A stretch of DNA of 64,000 bases from a virus, in the IMG/VR virus record IMGVR_UViG_3300025652_000001, positions 1-64,000 of that record; one strand, given 5' to 3'. Under the pieces are notes generated by a model. The model saw only the letters and a program-made list of their open reading frames with translations. It did no database searches and was not told the origin of the DNA. Below, piece by piece: positions 7,958 to 16,526 of this stretch (position 1 is the first letter of the stretch; each line of letters begins with the position of its first letter). A program made the translations under genes and the position numbers.

Positions 7958-8976
7958 TATTTGTTTCCTTCTCGTAATTTAAAATTATTACAGACTTCAT
8001 TAGGAATTAATTTTCTATTCTGTATCCAATGTTTGAAGTTACCACTCCAGAAGTTTAAATCCTTATCTACATGGCTAACCCCTTCCTCAAAACCGTTAAT
8101 AAACTGTAGTGCACTGTGCAACTCGAAAGATTTAATAGGAGTAGCTTGATGCTCTACACAACTTGCATGTGGGGTCTCATCGTCAACTAAACGACTATAC
8201 ACACGATCCACTGTTTCCTCACTTAAGTCAAGTTTACGGAAACTTACTTGAGCTGTACCTGCTGCTGATATTTGTTTAGCACGTTCAACGTCAACCTCAA
8301 GACCGTTATGGTGATATTCTAAGAACGCATCACCATCACTTGCCCTGAAGTGTTCAACATAAGGGGTATGCCACTCCCCTTCCCGCAACACTTCAGCTTC
8401 GGCTAATTCATAAGCTTCCCACATGCAACGAGCTAACTCTTGAATGAAAGGATCTGCTGCTGGGTGTACTCGTAAATGAAAGAAGTTATCAATTTCAGTA
8501 GCTGTAATAACACCACGTACAAATGTGAAGGCTTCACCAATACGATTAACAATTTGTTTATGGTAGCCAGCATTATCGAAAGCCTTCATAGCATCAGCAC
8601 TTAAACAAGCAGCATGATACCAAGCATCCTCTCTATTTAGTGAATAGCTTCTAGCATCCCTCCCATCCCACACCTTAACATGTTCTTCAATTTCCTCTCC
8701 AGCAACCATTCCTGCTTGATTACTTCCCCAATGAACTGGAGTAACAGGGTTATTACGAATCTGATCAATTACCTTACTTACTGGAACAGCACGACTACTC
8801 TGAGCATTACGTGAGAACATTCTGTGTGTGTTCAACTCAGCAAGAATACACTTAGGGGCTTCATATTCCCAAGTTGTAATAATTGTACCAGAATAAGCTG
8901 AAACACTCTTTGCAACTACACGAGCACTAATCCCACCTTTACCAATAACTTCTGACTTGTATTTAATCTCTGTCAA
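7957..8976 (-). CDS. thyX: FAD-dependent thymidylate synthase ThyX
   Basis: Makes dTMP from dUMP using methylenetetrahydrofolate, FAD and NADPH. The ThyX signature is clear: THRMFSRNAQSSR (family motif RHRxxSxNxxSxR). Flanking helices match the family: LAELNTHR before it, and FFHLRVHPAADPFIQELA with the HPAAD segment about 100 residues later. At 339 residues it is longer than bacterial ThyX (about 220-250) but usual for phage versions. It fits with the neighbouring RNR genes in making dNTPs. Confidence 0.95.
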   Translation of the reverse strand: MTEIKYKSEVIGKGGISARVVAKSVSAYSGTIITTWEYEAPKCILAELNTHRMFSRNAQSSRAVPVSKVIDQIRNNPVTPVHWGSNQAGMVAGEEIEEHVKVWDGRDARSYSLNREDAWYHAACLSADAMKAFDNAGYHKQIVNRIGEAFTFVRGVITATEIDNFFHLRVHPAADPFIQELARCMWEAYELAEAEVLREGEWHTPYVEHFRASDGDAFLEYHHNGLEVDVERAKQISAAGTAQVSFRKLDLSEETVDRVYSRLVDDETPHASCVEHQATPIKSFELHSALQFINGFEEGVSHVDKDLNFWSGNFKHWIQNRKLIPNEVCNNFKLREGNK

Positions 8977-8986
8977 TATCTTCTCC

Positions 8987-9460
8987 TCAATACAAATATT
9001 CTGGAATGTGTTGTTTTAGATCTGGACTTGGGAAGTTATTATACTTCTTCACCTTATGAGTATCTAAATCTTTAACACAATAATAAGTAACACCATCTTC
9101 TGCCACATTCTCATCTACATAACGATTAGGAGTCCCATCTAACCAACCCTCAGCTAACTCATAACTTGTTGTATATTTGAGTTGGTTATTTAAACACACT
9201 TCATTACAACATTCAACTATATTAACTCCAGCAAGTTCAAGTTTAATTACTGCTTGTTGTAGGAAGTACATTAAATCCACTACAGCATCAACTGTCTCTA
9301 CTACATCCCTTTGATTAACAGCCTCTTGAAACTCATCTAATTCCTCTTGTAGCAATGGGACTAAATCTTCTAAATCACAACAGAGAGTTGTTTTGTCTGT
9401 ATAATCCAAAGCACCTAGTATTCCCGTACTACTCATAAACTCTCTAATCTGTTGTTTCAC
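8987..9460 (-). CDS. MazG-like NTP pyrophosphohydrolase domain protein
   Basis: A 157-residue protein. Residues about 35-85 carry the all-alpha NTP-PPase pattern: LLQEELDEFQEA, then ETVDAVVDLMYFLQQA, matching the ExxE...ExxD metal-binding layout of MazG and phosphoribosyl-ATP pyrophosphohydrolase-like proteins. The C-terminal half is not assigned. The start is the GTG at 9460, because GGAGG stands 6 bases before it; the frame upstream is only open by chance. It probably hydrolyses a nucleoside triphosphate; the substrate is unknown. Confidence 0.7.
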   Translation of the reverse strand: MKQQIREFMSSTGILGALDYTDKTTLCCDLEDLVPLLQEELDEFQEAVNQRDVVETVDAVVDLMYFLQQAVIKLELAGVNIVECCNEVCLNNQLKYTTSYELAEGWLDGTPNRYVDENVAEDGVTYYCVKDLDTHKVKKYNNFPSPDLKQHIPEYLY

Positions 9461-9617
9461 TTTCTTCCTCCACATCAATGGTAAAACCGTAATCCTCTGT
9501 TGTACTAATTCTATTATAGTGTTTACCGAAACACTTACCTGAGACAATTTCCTCACCATCTAGTTTAACAGATATTAGGTCATCGACTACTTGGACTGTA
9601 AGTTCTTTAGTTATCAT
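9444..9617 (-). CDS. hypothetical protein, 57 aa
   Basis: A small acidic beta-rich protein ending in an EEESETTD tail. The ATG at 9617 is favoured by AAGGA 8 bases before it and overlaps the upstream stop; an ATG at 9626 is possible. It overlaps the MazG-like gene by 17 bases. The function is unknown. Confidence 0.55.
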   Translation of the reverse strand: MITKELTVQVVDDLISVKLDGEEIVSGKCFGKHYNRISTTEDYGFTIDVEEESETTD

Positions 9618-9846
9618 CAGTAACATCCTTTAATGTAAAAGTACCAATACCTTCCCCATCTTCCCAGAATTCCATAGTGAACTTCTTCTTCAACACTTCA
9701 GGTTTAATACTTTCACAGATGGTTAACTCTTTTAAACCAAGAGCCACCATAGTAGTGAACACAGGGGAGAGTTCTTCATACTTGTCTGCATCTTCTGGGT
9801 TGCTTAGGTCAATATTCAATATTTGTTTTTCTGGCATATTATTCAT
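9607..9846 (-). CDS. hypothetical acidic protein, 79 aa
   Basis: Soluble and acidic, with no signal or membrane segment. It overlaps both neighbours by a few bases, as is usual in this operon. No family recognised. Confidence 0.6.
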   Translation of the reverse strand: MNNMPEKQILNIDLSNPEDADKYEELSPVFTTMVALGLKELTICESIKPEVLKKKFTMEFWEDGEGIGTFTLKDVTDDN

Positions 9847-10111
9847 AAATTACATCCCCTGTTAGTAGTGAAATCTTCGGTCGGTCATCACGATAAAATA
9901 CAAAAGCCTCAAACACATTACCAACACTCACTCCCCCACTTGCCACTACGTCTTTAAGATCTATCGGATCAATATCCAGACAGTCCGCGAGTGTTCTGAA
10001 GAACCAAGGGCGATACTCAGTCATTTGTATTAAATCTTCATATGATAAATAACCCTTTTCAATGATACTTTGCTCTACTGCGTTTATATTTAAGTATTCC
10101 TCAACATTCAT
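9839..10111 (-). CDS. hypothetical protein, 90 aa
   Basis: Mostly helical by pattern, with an EYRPWFFRTLADCLDID segment in the middle. AAGGAGAAGTT precedes the ATG. It overlaps the HAD-family gene by 4 bases (ATGA). The function is unknown. Confidence 0.6.
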   Translation of the reverse strand: MNVEEYLNINAVEQSIIEKGYLSYEDLIQMTEYRPWFFRTLADCLDIDPIDLKDVVASGGVSVGNVFEAFVFYRDDRPKISLLTGDVIYE

Positions 10112-10686
10112 AACTTCTCCTTCAATATGTCATAAATAGTGTACCAATTGTAAACAACCTTAAAGTTTTTAATTGGTTCTTCTGGTTCTTTGTAATCAAG
10201 CCTAAACTTATAACAATCAACCTCTGGGTTATTATGGTACATGTTGTTCAGATTAGCAACACTATCATCAATAAACATATCACATTTAACTAAGTGTTTA
10301 TCTTTAGTTAATACAATACCGTCATTGTTAGGAAACCATTTGTTTAAGAACTTCTCCTTAGACATTCCGTGATTACCAATAACCCTACTACAGAAGACAA
10401 TCTCATAACCTAAATCTTTAAGTTTGGGTATGATCTCTGAAGCATCCTCTCTTGGTGTGATATTGTCGTACAGTTGAAAGTTATTCCAATACTCAAACCC
10501 ATCTCCTAAATACCTTTCATTATCTTCATCTGCAAATAGGAATAACTCAGTTAGGTTATAGGGTAGTGGAGTAGGTAAACAACTAAAGAATCCTTTCTTC
10601 AATTGGTAGTGATTCATTAGATAACGTAGCCACAGTTTTCCAGAGTCAATAAGCACACCATCACAATCAATCAGTATTCTTTTCAT
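10108..10686 (-). CDS. HAD-superfamily 5'(3')-deoxyribonucleotidase-like phosphatase
   Basis: A 192-residue protein with the HAD motifs: DCDGVLIDS at residues 8-16 (nucleophile Asp and acid Asp), a Ser in FCSRV (motif II), a Lys in the KEKF region (motif III) and acidic FIDDSVAN (motif IV). The size and cap layout resemble 5'(3')-deoxyribonucleotidases, which dephosphorylate dNMPs. It sits next to the dNMP kinase-like gene and overlaps it by 20 bases, so a nucleotide-pool role is likely. A nucleic-acid 3'-phosphatase role is an alternative. Confidence 0.75.
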   Translation of the reverse strand: MKRILIDCDGVLIDSGKLWLRYLMNHYQLKKGFFSCLPTPLPYNLTELFLFADEDNERYLGDGFEYWNNFQLYDNITPREDASEIIPKLKDLGYEIVFCSRVIGNHGMSKEKFLNKWFPNNDGIVLTKDKHLVKCDMFIDDSVANLNNMYHNNPEVDCYKFRLDYKEPEEPIKNFKVVYNWYTIYDILKEKL

Positions 10687-11389
10687 CCAAGAACCTCTTA
10701 ACTACTTCCTCAACCTCATCAAGATATTCTTGTTCTGTTGAGTTGTTATTAATATCCACAGTGTTGGTAATTACACCATCTGGAATATAGTTACGGCTAT
10801 CCCCCTCGAATGTAAACCCTTCACGGTGAAGACGAATAAGAAGGATATTCTCTTGTCCTAAGTAGTTGATCAAGGGTGTCAATTCATCAACAAATGCACA
10901 GCTATCATCGCAGAATAGTACAGGTGTTTCCTTACCAGTATCCAAGCATATATAAACGCCTCCCACCTTATCCATTTTACGAACACGTTCCTTACCAAAC
11001 CAGTCTTCCCCCCAACGAGGTTTCACCACAACTTCTGATACGTAGATCATCGCTTCACGTATTGACAGTCTTTTTGTCAACCCCATTGGAAATCTCTCCG
11101 TGACTCCAAATAAGTCTAATATAGACCCAATAACCTCACAAAAATCAACCTGCTCCTCAAAAGTGTTGAATGTTATTGTAAATTCAGATAAAGGAACTTC
11201 CTTCAATTCCCGAGTATTATAAATCTCCCAATAACGCTCAGGGCTAATCCCGAATAAAGTCATGGTTAGGTCGTGCAAAGGGTTCTTACATTCAGCAGAG
11301 GTCAACTGAAAGCCTCTACCTCTTAAGTATTTAATAGCCTCGGATTTCCCTGTAGACTTAGGTGCATTAAATAAGATTATTTTACTCAT
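10667..11389 (-). CDS. deoxynucleoside monophosphate kinase-like protein
   Basis: A 240-residue P-loop kinase. The Walker A is near the N terminus (NAPKSTGKS, residues 8-16), followed by the short basic helix typical of nucleoside monophosphate kinases, with a late charged lid-like region. The overall length matches phage dNMP kinases such as that of T5. It would phosphorylate dNMPs on the way to dNTPs. It is joined to its neighbours by ATGA-type overlaps. The exact substrate range cannot be read from the sequence. Confidence 0.75.
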   Translation of the reverse strand: MSKIILFNAPKSTGKSEAIKYLRGRGFQLTSAECKNPLHDLTMTLFGISPERYWEIYNTRELKEVPLSEFTITFNTFEEQVDFCEVIGSILDLFGVTERFPMGLTKRLSIREAMIYVSEVVVKPRWGEDWFGKERVRKMDKVGGVYICLDTGKETPVLFCDDSCAFVDELTPLINYLGQENILLIRLHREGFTFEGDSRNYIPDGVITNTVDINNNSTEQEYLDEVEEVVKRFLDEKNTD

Positions 11390-12000
11390 TTATTCATACT
11401 CACACTGATATAATCACTTAGTAATGTCTCTTCTGCGAACTTACTAACCAATGAGTCCATGTTTGCACAAAGCCACTCAATAAAATCCTTTTCGAATTCA
11501 TCTGAATCAAAAGATACACTGGCTGCGAGCTTTTCTAACTTAATGGGTTCAGGCGCACCGGAAGTATTTACGTCAAAATGTTCTTCTTCAGGTAAAGATT
11601 CACAACGACCAACAGAAACCCATTGGTTTTTATACATCTTTTCGAGATCTTCTTTGGTTCTTATAACAATACCATCCTCTGTTTCAATAACATCTCCTAC
11701 AGTATACTCATCTCCAAATTTAGCCCAAAGACCCTTATCATTTGAACAAACTACCTTAAACTTGGAACCAATTGGAAACAAATTTTGATAATAGTGGAGG
11801 TCTTTTACTTCTATAACTTCAGGCTCCTCGATAACTTTAAATCTTGAATCTCTCCAACTAGTTTCGTTTTCAAATTCAGTTTGAAAGTATGTACGACCAC
11901 TGGTTGTATCTACAGCATGAATCGTAACTACCTGTCCAGCCGAAAACCTATCAAACGCCTCAACAACCTTCGCCTTAAAAGGACATTCTGGATAATTCAT
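11386..12000 (-). CDS. hypothetical protein with two SH3-like small beta-barrel segments
   Basis: A 204-residue protein. Residues about 6-60 and 72-128 both show the pattern hydrophobic-Lys-Val...G..YTV...W, suggesting two small SH3-like barrels (the second begins PIGSKFKVVC and contains KFGDEYTVGDV). The C-terminal 60 residues are acidic and helical. Similar segments recur in other proteins of this window. The fold is inferred from pattern only; the function is unknown. Confidence 0.6.
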   Translation of the reverse strand: MNYPECPFKAKVVEAFDRFSAGQVVTIHAVDTTSGRTYFQTEFENETSWRDSRFKVIEEPEVIEVKDLHYYQNLFPIGSKFKVVCSNDKGLWAKFGDEYTVGDVIETEDGIVIRTKEDLEKMYKNQWVSVGRCESLPEEEHFDVNTSGAPEPIKLEKLAASVSFDSDEFEKDFIEWLCANMDSLVSKFAEETLLSDYISVSMNK

Positions 12001-12908
12001 ACAATCTTCTCCTCAAATATAACCTTCAAGTCTCGATAAACTTTAAAAGCATTATCACGAGCAGTTTTAATACTAAGTTCACCTAGGTTGATAGTTACTT
12101 CAATATTCACAGATGCTCCTGCTTCTACATCTGGTGAGGTTGCTGGCGAGTTAAGCTTCTTGAAGTTGAATCCCCAGTTTAGACTTGGAATATCACCATT
12201 TCCTGATTCAGGTGCAAGATTACCTGTTGAATAGCCGCCTCTACGCTTTACAGTATAAGTTTTACCTACTTCATATTCCCAGTGATCTTGGTTTTTATCA
12301 CTAAACCCACAAAATACTATCTTATCACCTTCCTCCCAATTACCCCACTCAAGGTATTCCTTTTCTTCTAAACTCAATCCAGAGCTAACTGAGGAAGTTA
12401 TAGAGGGCTTCCAAGATTTAATCTGCCAATTCAAATCGCCCTTACTAAAATTATAAGCTGCTGAGGGAACGTTACCATTGCCCACGCCACGCCGACAATC
12501 ATCTGTAACACCTTTGATCATTTCACCATCATTAAACATAACATCAATAGAACCACCATCAAGAAGGTATTCAGGTTCTTCTCCTGTGTTTTCAATCCAA
12601 CCATCTGAGTTAGTTTGTTCAGGTTTCTCAAGTTCTTCTACAAATGACATAATTTCATCATAAGTATAGACAGTTACGTTATCAGCATCGTCATCTGAAT
12701 CAAAACATCCTACACTGTCATATACCTGAGTCTCATTACTGTAAGCTACACCATAGTAGAGCCAGTGGGCCACCGTCCTATCGCCATTACTAAACTGATC
12801 GTAAAGTTCTACACCAAGCTTAGCAAAAGCCTCTTCCAGTCTGATCCCATCTTCCTGTGTCAACCCTTCAAGTCCTACAGCACAAGGATATTTAAATTGT
12901 TTAGTCAT
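11997..12908 (-). CDS. hypothetical multi-module protein
   Basis: A 303-residue protein built of recognisable blocks: (1) residues 1-95, starting with KQFKYPCAVGLEGLT and ending in VYTYDEIMSF, which resembles residues about 80-170 of the protein at 36659; (2) about 102-160, a GWI...DGGSIDVMFNDG segment; (3) about 190-255, a small barrel-like block (EGDKIVFCGF...YEVGKTYTV); (4) a C-terminal mixed block. It is the first gene after a promoter at 12940-12968. The module assignments are visual; the function is unknown. Confidence 0.65.
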   Translation of the reverse strand: MTKQFKYPCAVGLEGLTQEDGIRLEEAFAKLGVELYDQFSNGDRTVAHWLYYGVAYSNETQVYDSVGCFDSDDDADNVTVYTYDEIMSFVEELEKPEQTNSDGWIENTGEEPEYLLDGGSIDVMFNDGEMIKGVTDDCRRGVGNGNVPSAAYNFSKGDLNWQIKSWKPSITSSVSSGLSLEEKEYLEWGNWEEGDKIVFCGFSDKNQDHWEYEVGKTYTVKRRGGYSTGNLAPESGNGDIPSLNWGFNFKKLNSPATSPDVEAGASVNIEVTINLGELSIKTARDNAFKVYRDLKVIFEEKIV

Positions 12909-12939
12909 AATATCTCTCCTCTTTGTTTAAGTTGTAATA

Positions 12940-12968
12940 AGAATACACCCTTCCTTGGAGTGTGTCAA
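12940..12968 (-). promoter_or_regulatory. sigma70-like promoter
   Basis: TTGACA (12963-12968), 17-bp spacer, TATTCT (12940-12945). The first transcribed bases contain ACAACTTAAACA, a sequence shared with leaders at 41.6, 42.1 and 42.7 kb. It overlaps the last codons of the HNH gene and drives the gene at 12908. Confidence 0.6.
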
Positions 12969-13759
12969 ATTATATTTGCTTTAAGTGATATGCGTTTCTC
13001 TTTGGGTAGGAGGTTTATCTTGCCGCGTCCTATTAAATATTTCTGAAACACAGTAAGATCCAGCAAACCTAATTGTATATTAGTACCTCCTATACACCCT
13101 GTCAACTCAATTACTTTTTCATCATACCGACAGGCTAATAATTCTTCATCAGAAGAATATCCTAAATGTAGGCGCTCTCCTTTTAAGGTGAGGTAGCTTT
13201 TGTATTTGTCCTCCGCTTTACTGTAAGATACCCCTTTGTATTTACTACTTGTACCGCTTTTTGGTTTTCTCCTATCTCTACCTTGTTTATGATTAGTAGC
13301 CCACTCGCAGTTTTCTTTAGTGTAGCCGCTGTTTACATCAATCCTGTTTAGAGTTAAACCTTCAGGACACTCTCCCATATCGGCAAAGAAGTTCTCAAAA
13401 GAAGCCCACTCACGGCAATACGTTATACCCCTATCTTTGTAATTTTTAAATGCTTGGTGGTTTGGATCATCGCATCTCGCCTTCATGTTTCTCCACGCGA
13501 TATAAGTTGGGGTTTTACTCATGTTGTGTGTAGTAATAAGATGTTCTACGGCTTTTAATTGTTTTCTGGCATTTTCGGAGTGAAGGCAACCACAACTCTT
13601 AGTACCACCCCGTAGAGTGGTAGATGATTTGATAATCTCCCTTTCTGGACTACAAGAACAGATGCACACATAGGCTGGTCTACCGTTAACCTTTTCATCA
13701 GCAAACCTTAGAATACTAAGCCTCCCTTGGCTCGTCCCCGATAAATCAAACTTCTTCAT
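12965..13759 (-). CDS. AP2/HNH homing-type endonuclease
   Basis: A 264-residue protein with three parts. Residues about 30-60 hold Cys pairs (CICSC...CGCL) that could bind zinc. Residues about 85-160 are the HNH-like core (NYKDRGITYCREW, ECPEGLTLNRIDVNSGYTKENCEWAT). The C terminus has an AP2-type DNA-binding domain (YKGVSYSKAEDKYKSYL). The closest relative in this window is the protein at 33108-33902, of equal length. Free-standing genes of this type are mobile in phages. It overlaps the phosphoesterase start region by 14 bases; I see no gene remnant beside this copy. Confidence 0.85.
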   Translation of the reverse strand: MKKFDLSGTSQGRLSILRFADEKVNGRPAYVCICSCSPEREIIKSSTTLRGGTKSCGCLHSENARKQLKAVEHLITTHNMSKTPTYIAWRNMKARCDDPNHQAFKNYKDRGITYCREWASFENFFADMGECPEGLTLNRIDVNSGYTKENCEWATNHKQGRDRRKPKSGTSSKYKGVSYSKAEDKYKSYLTLKGERLHLGYSSDEELLACRYDEKVIELTGCIGGTNIQLGLLDLTVFQKYLIGRGKINLLPKEKRISLKANII

Positions 13760-14873
13760 AAAACTTTGCTTTCATATAGTCCAGAGAAACAAACATTGGT
13801 GTCCCAAATCCATCTTTAACTTCATGTAGTACGGTAAGACCCCTGAAATGGTTGTTACCTTGAATTCCTTTATAGCTTTCATCAAAAGGGTAACAAGCTC
13901 CATTCACAATACCAATCTGATGCTTCCCATTCAACGTAGGTCGAATAGCTACATCCAGACATTGCTTATGCCCAACTACAAAACTATTACCAACAGTCTT
14001 CAATTGATTCAAAGCACTTCCACCATAAGGTTTACCACTAAAAGGGTTAGCTAAGTAGTGGACAAAGAATATTCCGCCAATATTAACAGGACGTAAGAAA
14101 TCATAAACTTCCCAACCCATCTCCTTTAACGGCAGTAAACCAGTACCTACAAATCCGTCAAGTTCTGGCATGTCATTCGCAAGCCTGTCTATCCGCTGTT
14201 CGTGATTGCCTAAGCAGAATACTAAGCGAGGGTTATAATCTTCGTCAAGCTCTGCTTGAAATAACTCAAGACCTTTTCTTCCCGCTTCTAAGTCTGCTTT
14301 TAACCTACGCCCCTCAAAAGATTTCTTGCCTTTGTCATAACTAGATAAACTTGGGGTGTCAAAATGATCTCCGATGTGCACAACAACATCAGGTTTCTTA
14401 TCATTCACAAACTTACCAATCCAAGACATGTAGTCCAAATCTTCTTCTGGTTTACATTGAGTATCTGCAATTACGATAATCTTTAGGCCAGTATCCACAA
14501 TAACCTTCTGAGGAAGCTCTGGAAAGATGCGGGTATTACTCTCTCCACTATGTACATTCTTCATAAGCCGCTTATAAGTTTCATAAACTTCTTTATCCTC
14601 TTCTGTGGCTAATGGGTGAGAATATTGTGCAGGTATTGTACTCTCTAAGAACTCAGAAGTTCTCTTACCTAAATATTCACCATATTGGGCTAACTCCTTC
14701 TCATAATTACCCCACCATACCTTCTGCCAATTCTTTTCTTTACTGAAGAATTCTTGACAAGTCCTAGGGGCTAATCCCAACTCCCTAGCAGCAGAAGCTA
14801 TACTCATCCCTTTAACTGTGACAAGTTGTATTAGTTTTAACTTTAAATCTTCACTTTGTTTTAAATTATTCAA
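13746..14873 (-). CDS. calcineurin-like metallophosphoesterase with N-terminal HTH
   Basis: A 375-residue protein. Residues about 8-45 form a helix-turn-helix (VKGMSIASAARELGLAPRTC). The phosphoesterase core follows with its metal motifs: IADTQ, GDHFD, GNHEQR and VGHKQ. The enzyme should hydrolyse a phosphodiester or phosphomonoester; the HTH suggests a nucleic-acid substrate. The start is a TTG preceded by GAGGGGAAGGG and overlapping the upstream small gene by 8 bases. Phage relatives exist but a defined substrate is not known to me. Confidence 0.85.
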   Translation of the reverse strand: MNNLKQSEDLKLKLIQLVTVKGMSIASAARELGLAPRTCQEFFSKEKNWQKVWWGNYEKELAQYGEYLGKRTSEFLESTIPAQYSHPLATEEDKEVYETYKRLMKNVHSGESNTRIFPELPQKVIVDTGLKIIVIADTQCKPEEDLDYMSWIGKFVNDKKPDVVVHIGDHFDTPSLSSYDKGKKSFEGRRLKADLEAGRKGLELFQAELDEDYNPRLVFCLGNHEQRIDRLANDMPELDGFVGTGLLPLKEMGWEVYDFLRPVNIGGIFFVHYLANPFSGKPYGGSALNQLKTVGNSFVVGHKQCLDVAIRPTLNGKHQIGIVNGACYPFDESYKGIQGNNHFRGLTVLHEVKDGFGTPMFVSLDYMKAKFYEEV

Positions 14874-15018
14874 TACCCTTCCCCTCTATTGCGAGTTTTC
14901 TTTCAATAGTTTCTTTGATTAACTTGTCAGTGGATCTAAACCACACCCACTTAAGTAGATTCTCCAACTCTTTTATCCGTGTTTCTGAGGGAGACCCTTC
15001 CTGTTTTAATTCACTCAA
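14866..15018 (-). CDS. hypothetical protein, 50 aa
   Basis: Starts at a TTG with AGGAG 7 bases upstream (MSELKQEGSP...). Charged and helical, with a WVWF patch in the middle. It overlaps the phosphoesterase start. The function is unknown; coding status rests on the start signal and the tight overlaps. Confidence 0.45.
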   Translation of the reverse strand: MSELKQEGSPSETRIKELENLLKWVWFRSTDKLIKETIERKLAIEGKGIE

Positions 15019-15020
15019 TA

Positions 15021-15188
15021 TTATTCTCCTGCGAATATACCTGCTTGTATTGCGAGTTTAGTTACATAAGTAACCGCACATACCTTTTCATCTTTAGGTT
15101 TCTGTTCTTCTTGTAGAATCTTTGCATACATTGCTAATTGAACTAACTCTAACTCGGCAGTTGTCTTTACATCTAGTTCATCACTCAT
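15021..15188 (-). CDS. hypothetical protein, 55 aa
   Basis: A small helical protein (MSDELDVKTTAELELVQLAM...). The ATG overlaps the upstream stop by one base (TGATG). It ends 2 bases before the next gene's TTG and its final codons supply that gene's AGGAG. The function is unknown. Confidence 0.5.
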   Translation of the reverse strand: MSDELDVKTTAELELVQLAMYAKILQEEQKPKDEKVCAVTYVTKLAIQAGIFAGE

Positions 15189-15379
15189 CAAATACTCTCA
15201 CCTATAAAATCACCAGAGTGTGTATAATAATACATACACGCTTCACTATTGTAACTCAAGTCTTCTGTCTCAACTAACATCTCAGCACAACGAATGAATA
15301 GTTTCTCGTAGTATTCAGCCTTAGCTTTGTACAAGTCTTGTAATGTTGCATAATGACTCATGGGAAAAGATTTACTCAT
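15188..15379 (-). CDS. hypothetical protein, 63 aa
   Basis: A helical, Tyr-rich protein with no membrane segment or motif. It is coupled to its neighbours by overlaps of 1 and 4 bases. The function is unknown. Confidence 0.55.
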   Translation of the reverse strand: MSKSFPMSHYATLQDLYKAKAEYYEKLFIRCAEMLVETEDLSYNSEACMYYYTHSGDFIGESI

Positions 15380-15576
15380 AAATACCCCTTAACTTTATAC
15401 AAGATATATTTATCATAAGCTTGTTGTAGAGTGTACTCGCCAGTCTTCAATTTAACTAGGAGAGGTATAATGGAATCTACACCGTCTGTAAGTATTTCCA
15501 CACCACAATCAAACATCTCTATGTAATCACCTTTGGAGATTTCTTTCTTCTTCGGGTCGTACAATATATTGCTCAT
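15376..15576 (-). CDS. hypothetical protein, 66 aa
   Basis: A small mixed alpha/beta protein, lysine-rich at the N terminus (YDPKKKEISKGDYIEM). It is directly adjacent to the upstream gene and overlaps the downstream one by 4 bases. The function is unknown. Confidence 0.55.
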   Translation of the reverse strand: MSNILYDPKKKEISKGDYIEMFDCGVEILTDGVDSIIPLLVKLKTGEYTLQQAYDKYILYKVKGYL

Positions 15577-15747
15577 TCACATCACCTCATCAATAGTTTT
15601 CATTACTTTATCAGACATATACTCAGCGCTATCATAGCCATACTGACTCATTGCTAGGAATAAAACATAATGCAGACTATGGTGTTTCAATAGCTCTTTC
15701 ATCACTTGTTCTGTTGACAGTTCATCACCATCTTCATTTAGGATCAT
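15577..15747 (-). CDS. hypothetical acidic helical protein, 56 aa
   Basis: The frame extends upstream to 15801, but that part lies inside the membrane protein gene. The ATG at 15747 (MILNEDG) has GAGGAG 10 bases upstream and overlaps the neighbour's end by 14 bases, so it is preferred. The function is unknown. Confidence 0.5.
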   Translation of the reverse strand: MILNEDGDELSTEQVMKELLKHHSLHYVLFLAMSQYGYDSAEYMSDKVMKTIDEVM

Positions 15748-15988
15748 AGTTAAGTAACTCCTCTTTTTTCCATATCCAATTACCAAGTCTTCCAATACCA
15801 AGCCACTTACCTAATGTGTAGTTTAAATCCAACCACAAGAGAGAATGCAACTTGATACATACCTCACCAACAAACCAAACCACTCCAGAGATAACATAGA
15901 AAACAAGTATTAAGGGAATTATTGAAAGAAGGTATGGAAGGCATACCCACCATTTCCAGTTTAAATAAAATTTATCTTTTCTCTTCAT
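15734..15988 (-). CDS. membrane protein, 84 aa
   Basis: The N terminus is basic (MKRKDKFYLNWKW), followed by a long hydrophobic region (residues about 14-45) that is one or two spans, then a Trp-rich amphipathic tail. The ATG at 15988 is chosen because GGGAG stands 10 bases upstream; the longer frame to 16057 is inside the HNH gene. The function is unknown. Confidence 0.55.
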   Translation of the reverse strand: MKRKDKFYLNWKWWVCLPYLLSIIPLILVFYVISGVVWFVGEVCIKLHSLLWLDLNYTLGKWLGIGRLGNWIWKKEELLNYDPK

Positions 15989-16526
15989 TAAACAATAACT
16001 CCCGTATTTGTTGTTTTCTCTTAGTTTCATTTGAAGCAGGTTCAACACCTTTATCAAGGAGCCACTGAGAAGATTGTTTAGCTTTTGATATAGCTATAAC
16101 TTCTTTCTCAATCCTAGCTTCTTCAAATGTCCCACCCGTCCTCTGTTGATGGGAACGAATTTTATGACAAGGTTTACATGCCAACCTGAAGTCTTTTCCA
16201 ATAAGGCCACCACAGTGCCACAGGAAGGATTCAGCAGTTTTCTTAGAGGTACAACCATCAGATTCGATTAAGTGGTCACACTCTAATTTACTTCCTGCCA
16301 TCCATTCCTTACAGAAACTACACTGACCAACGTTCTTAGTTGAAGGGTGGTAAACCTTATCTAAACGTTCCTGTGCGGTCACTGGACGAAGTTGAGACTG
16401 CTTCCATACCTTACGTAAGGGGTAGTCGCTCCAAAGCCTTCTGAGGGCCGACCTTAACCAGCTCCAGTAGTCGGCCTCCCTTTTCCAGACTACCCTCCCT
16501 TCATCAGTATCCCAAGGATTAGTCAT
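15972..16526 (-). CDS. HNH endonuclease
   Basis: A 184-residue protein. The HNH/zinc-finger core is CSFCKEW...LECDHLIESDG...LACKPCHKIRSHQQ, giving four Cys for structural zinc and the Asp-His plus late His of the catalytic site. The N-terminal third is Trp/Arg-rich. The start at ATG 16526 is set by AGGAGAG 5 bases upstream and overlaps the DNA ligase stop. It lacks the AP2 domain of the other four-member set. It may be a homing enzyme or a recombination/packaging nuclease. Confidence 0.8.
   Translation of the reverse strand: MTNPWDTDEGRVVWKREADYWSWLRSALRRLWSDYPLRKVWKQSQLRPVTAQERLDKVYHPSTKNVGQCSFCKEWMAGSKLECDHLIESDGCTSKKTAESFLWHCGGLIGKDFRLACKPCHKIRSHQQRTGGTFEEARIEKEVIAISKAKQSSQWLLDKGVEPASNETKRKQQIRELLFNEEKR

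Noticed and set aside
8950-8976. TTGACA in the first codons of thyX as a promoter
   Set aside because: There is no -10 box at 16-18 bp, and the word lies within coding sequence.
9461-9559. N-terminal extension of the MazG-like protein
   Set aside because: The GTG at 9460 has a near-perfect ribosome binding site; the extension overlaps the preceding gene in another frame.
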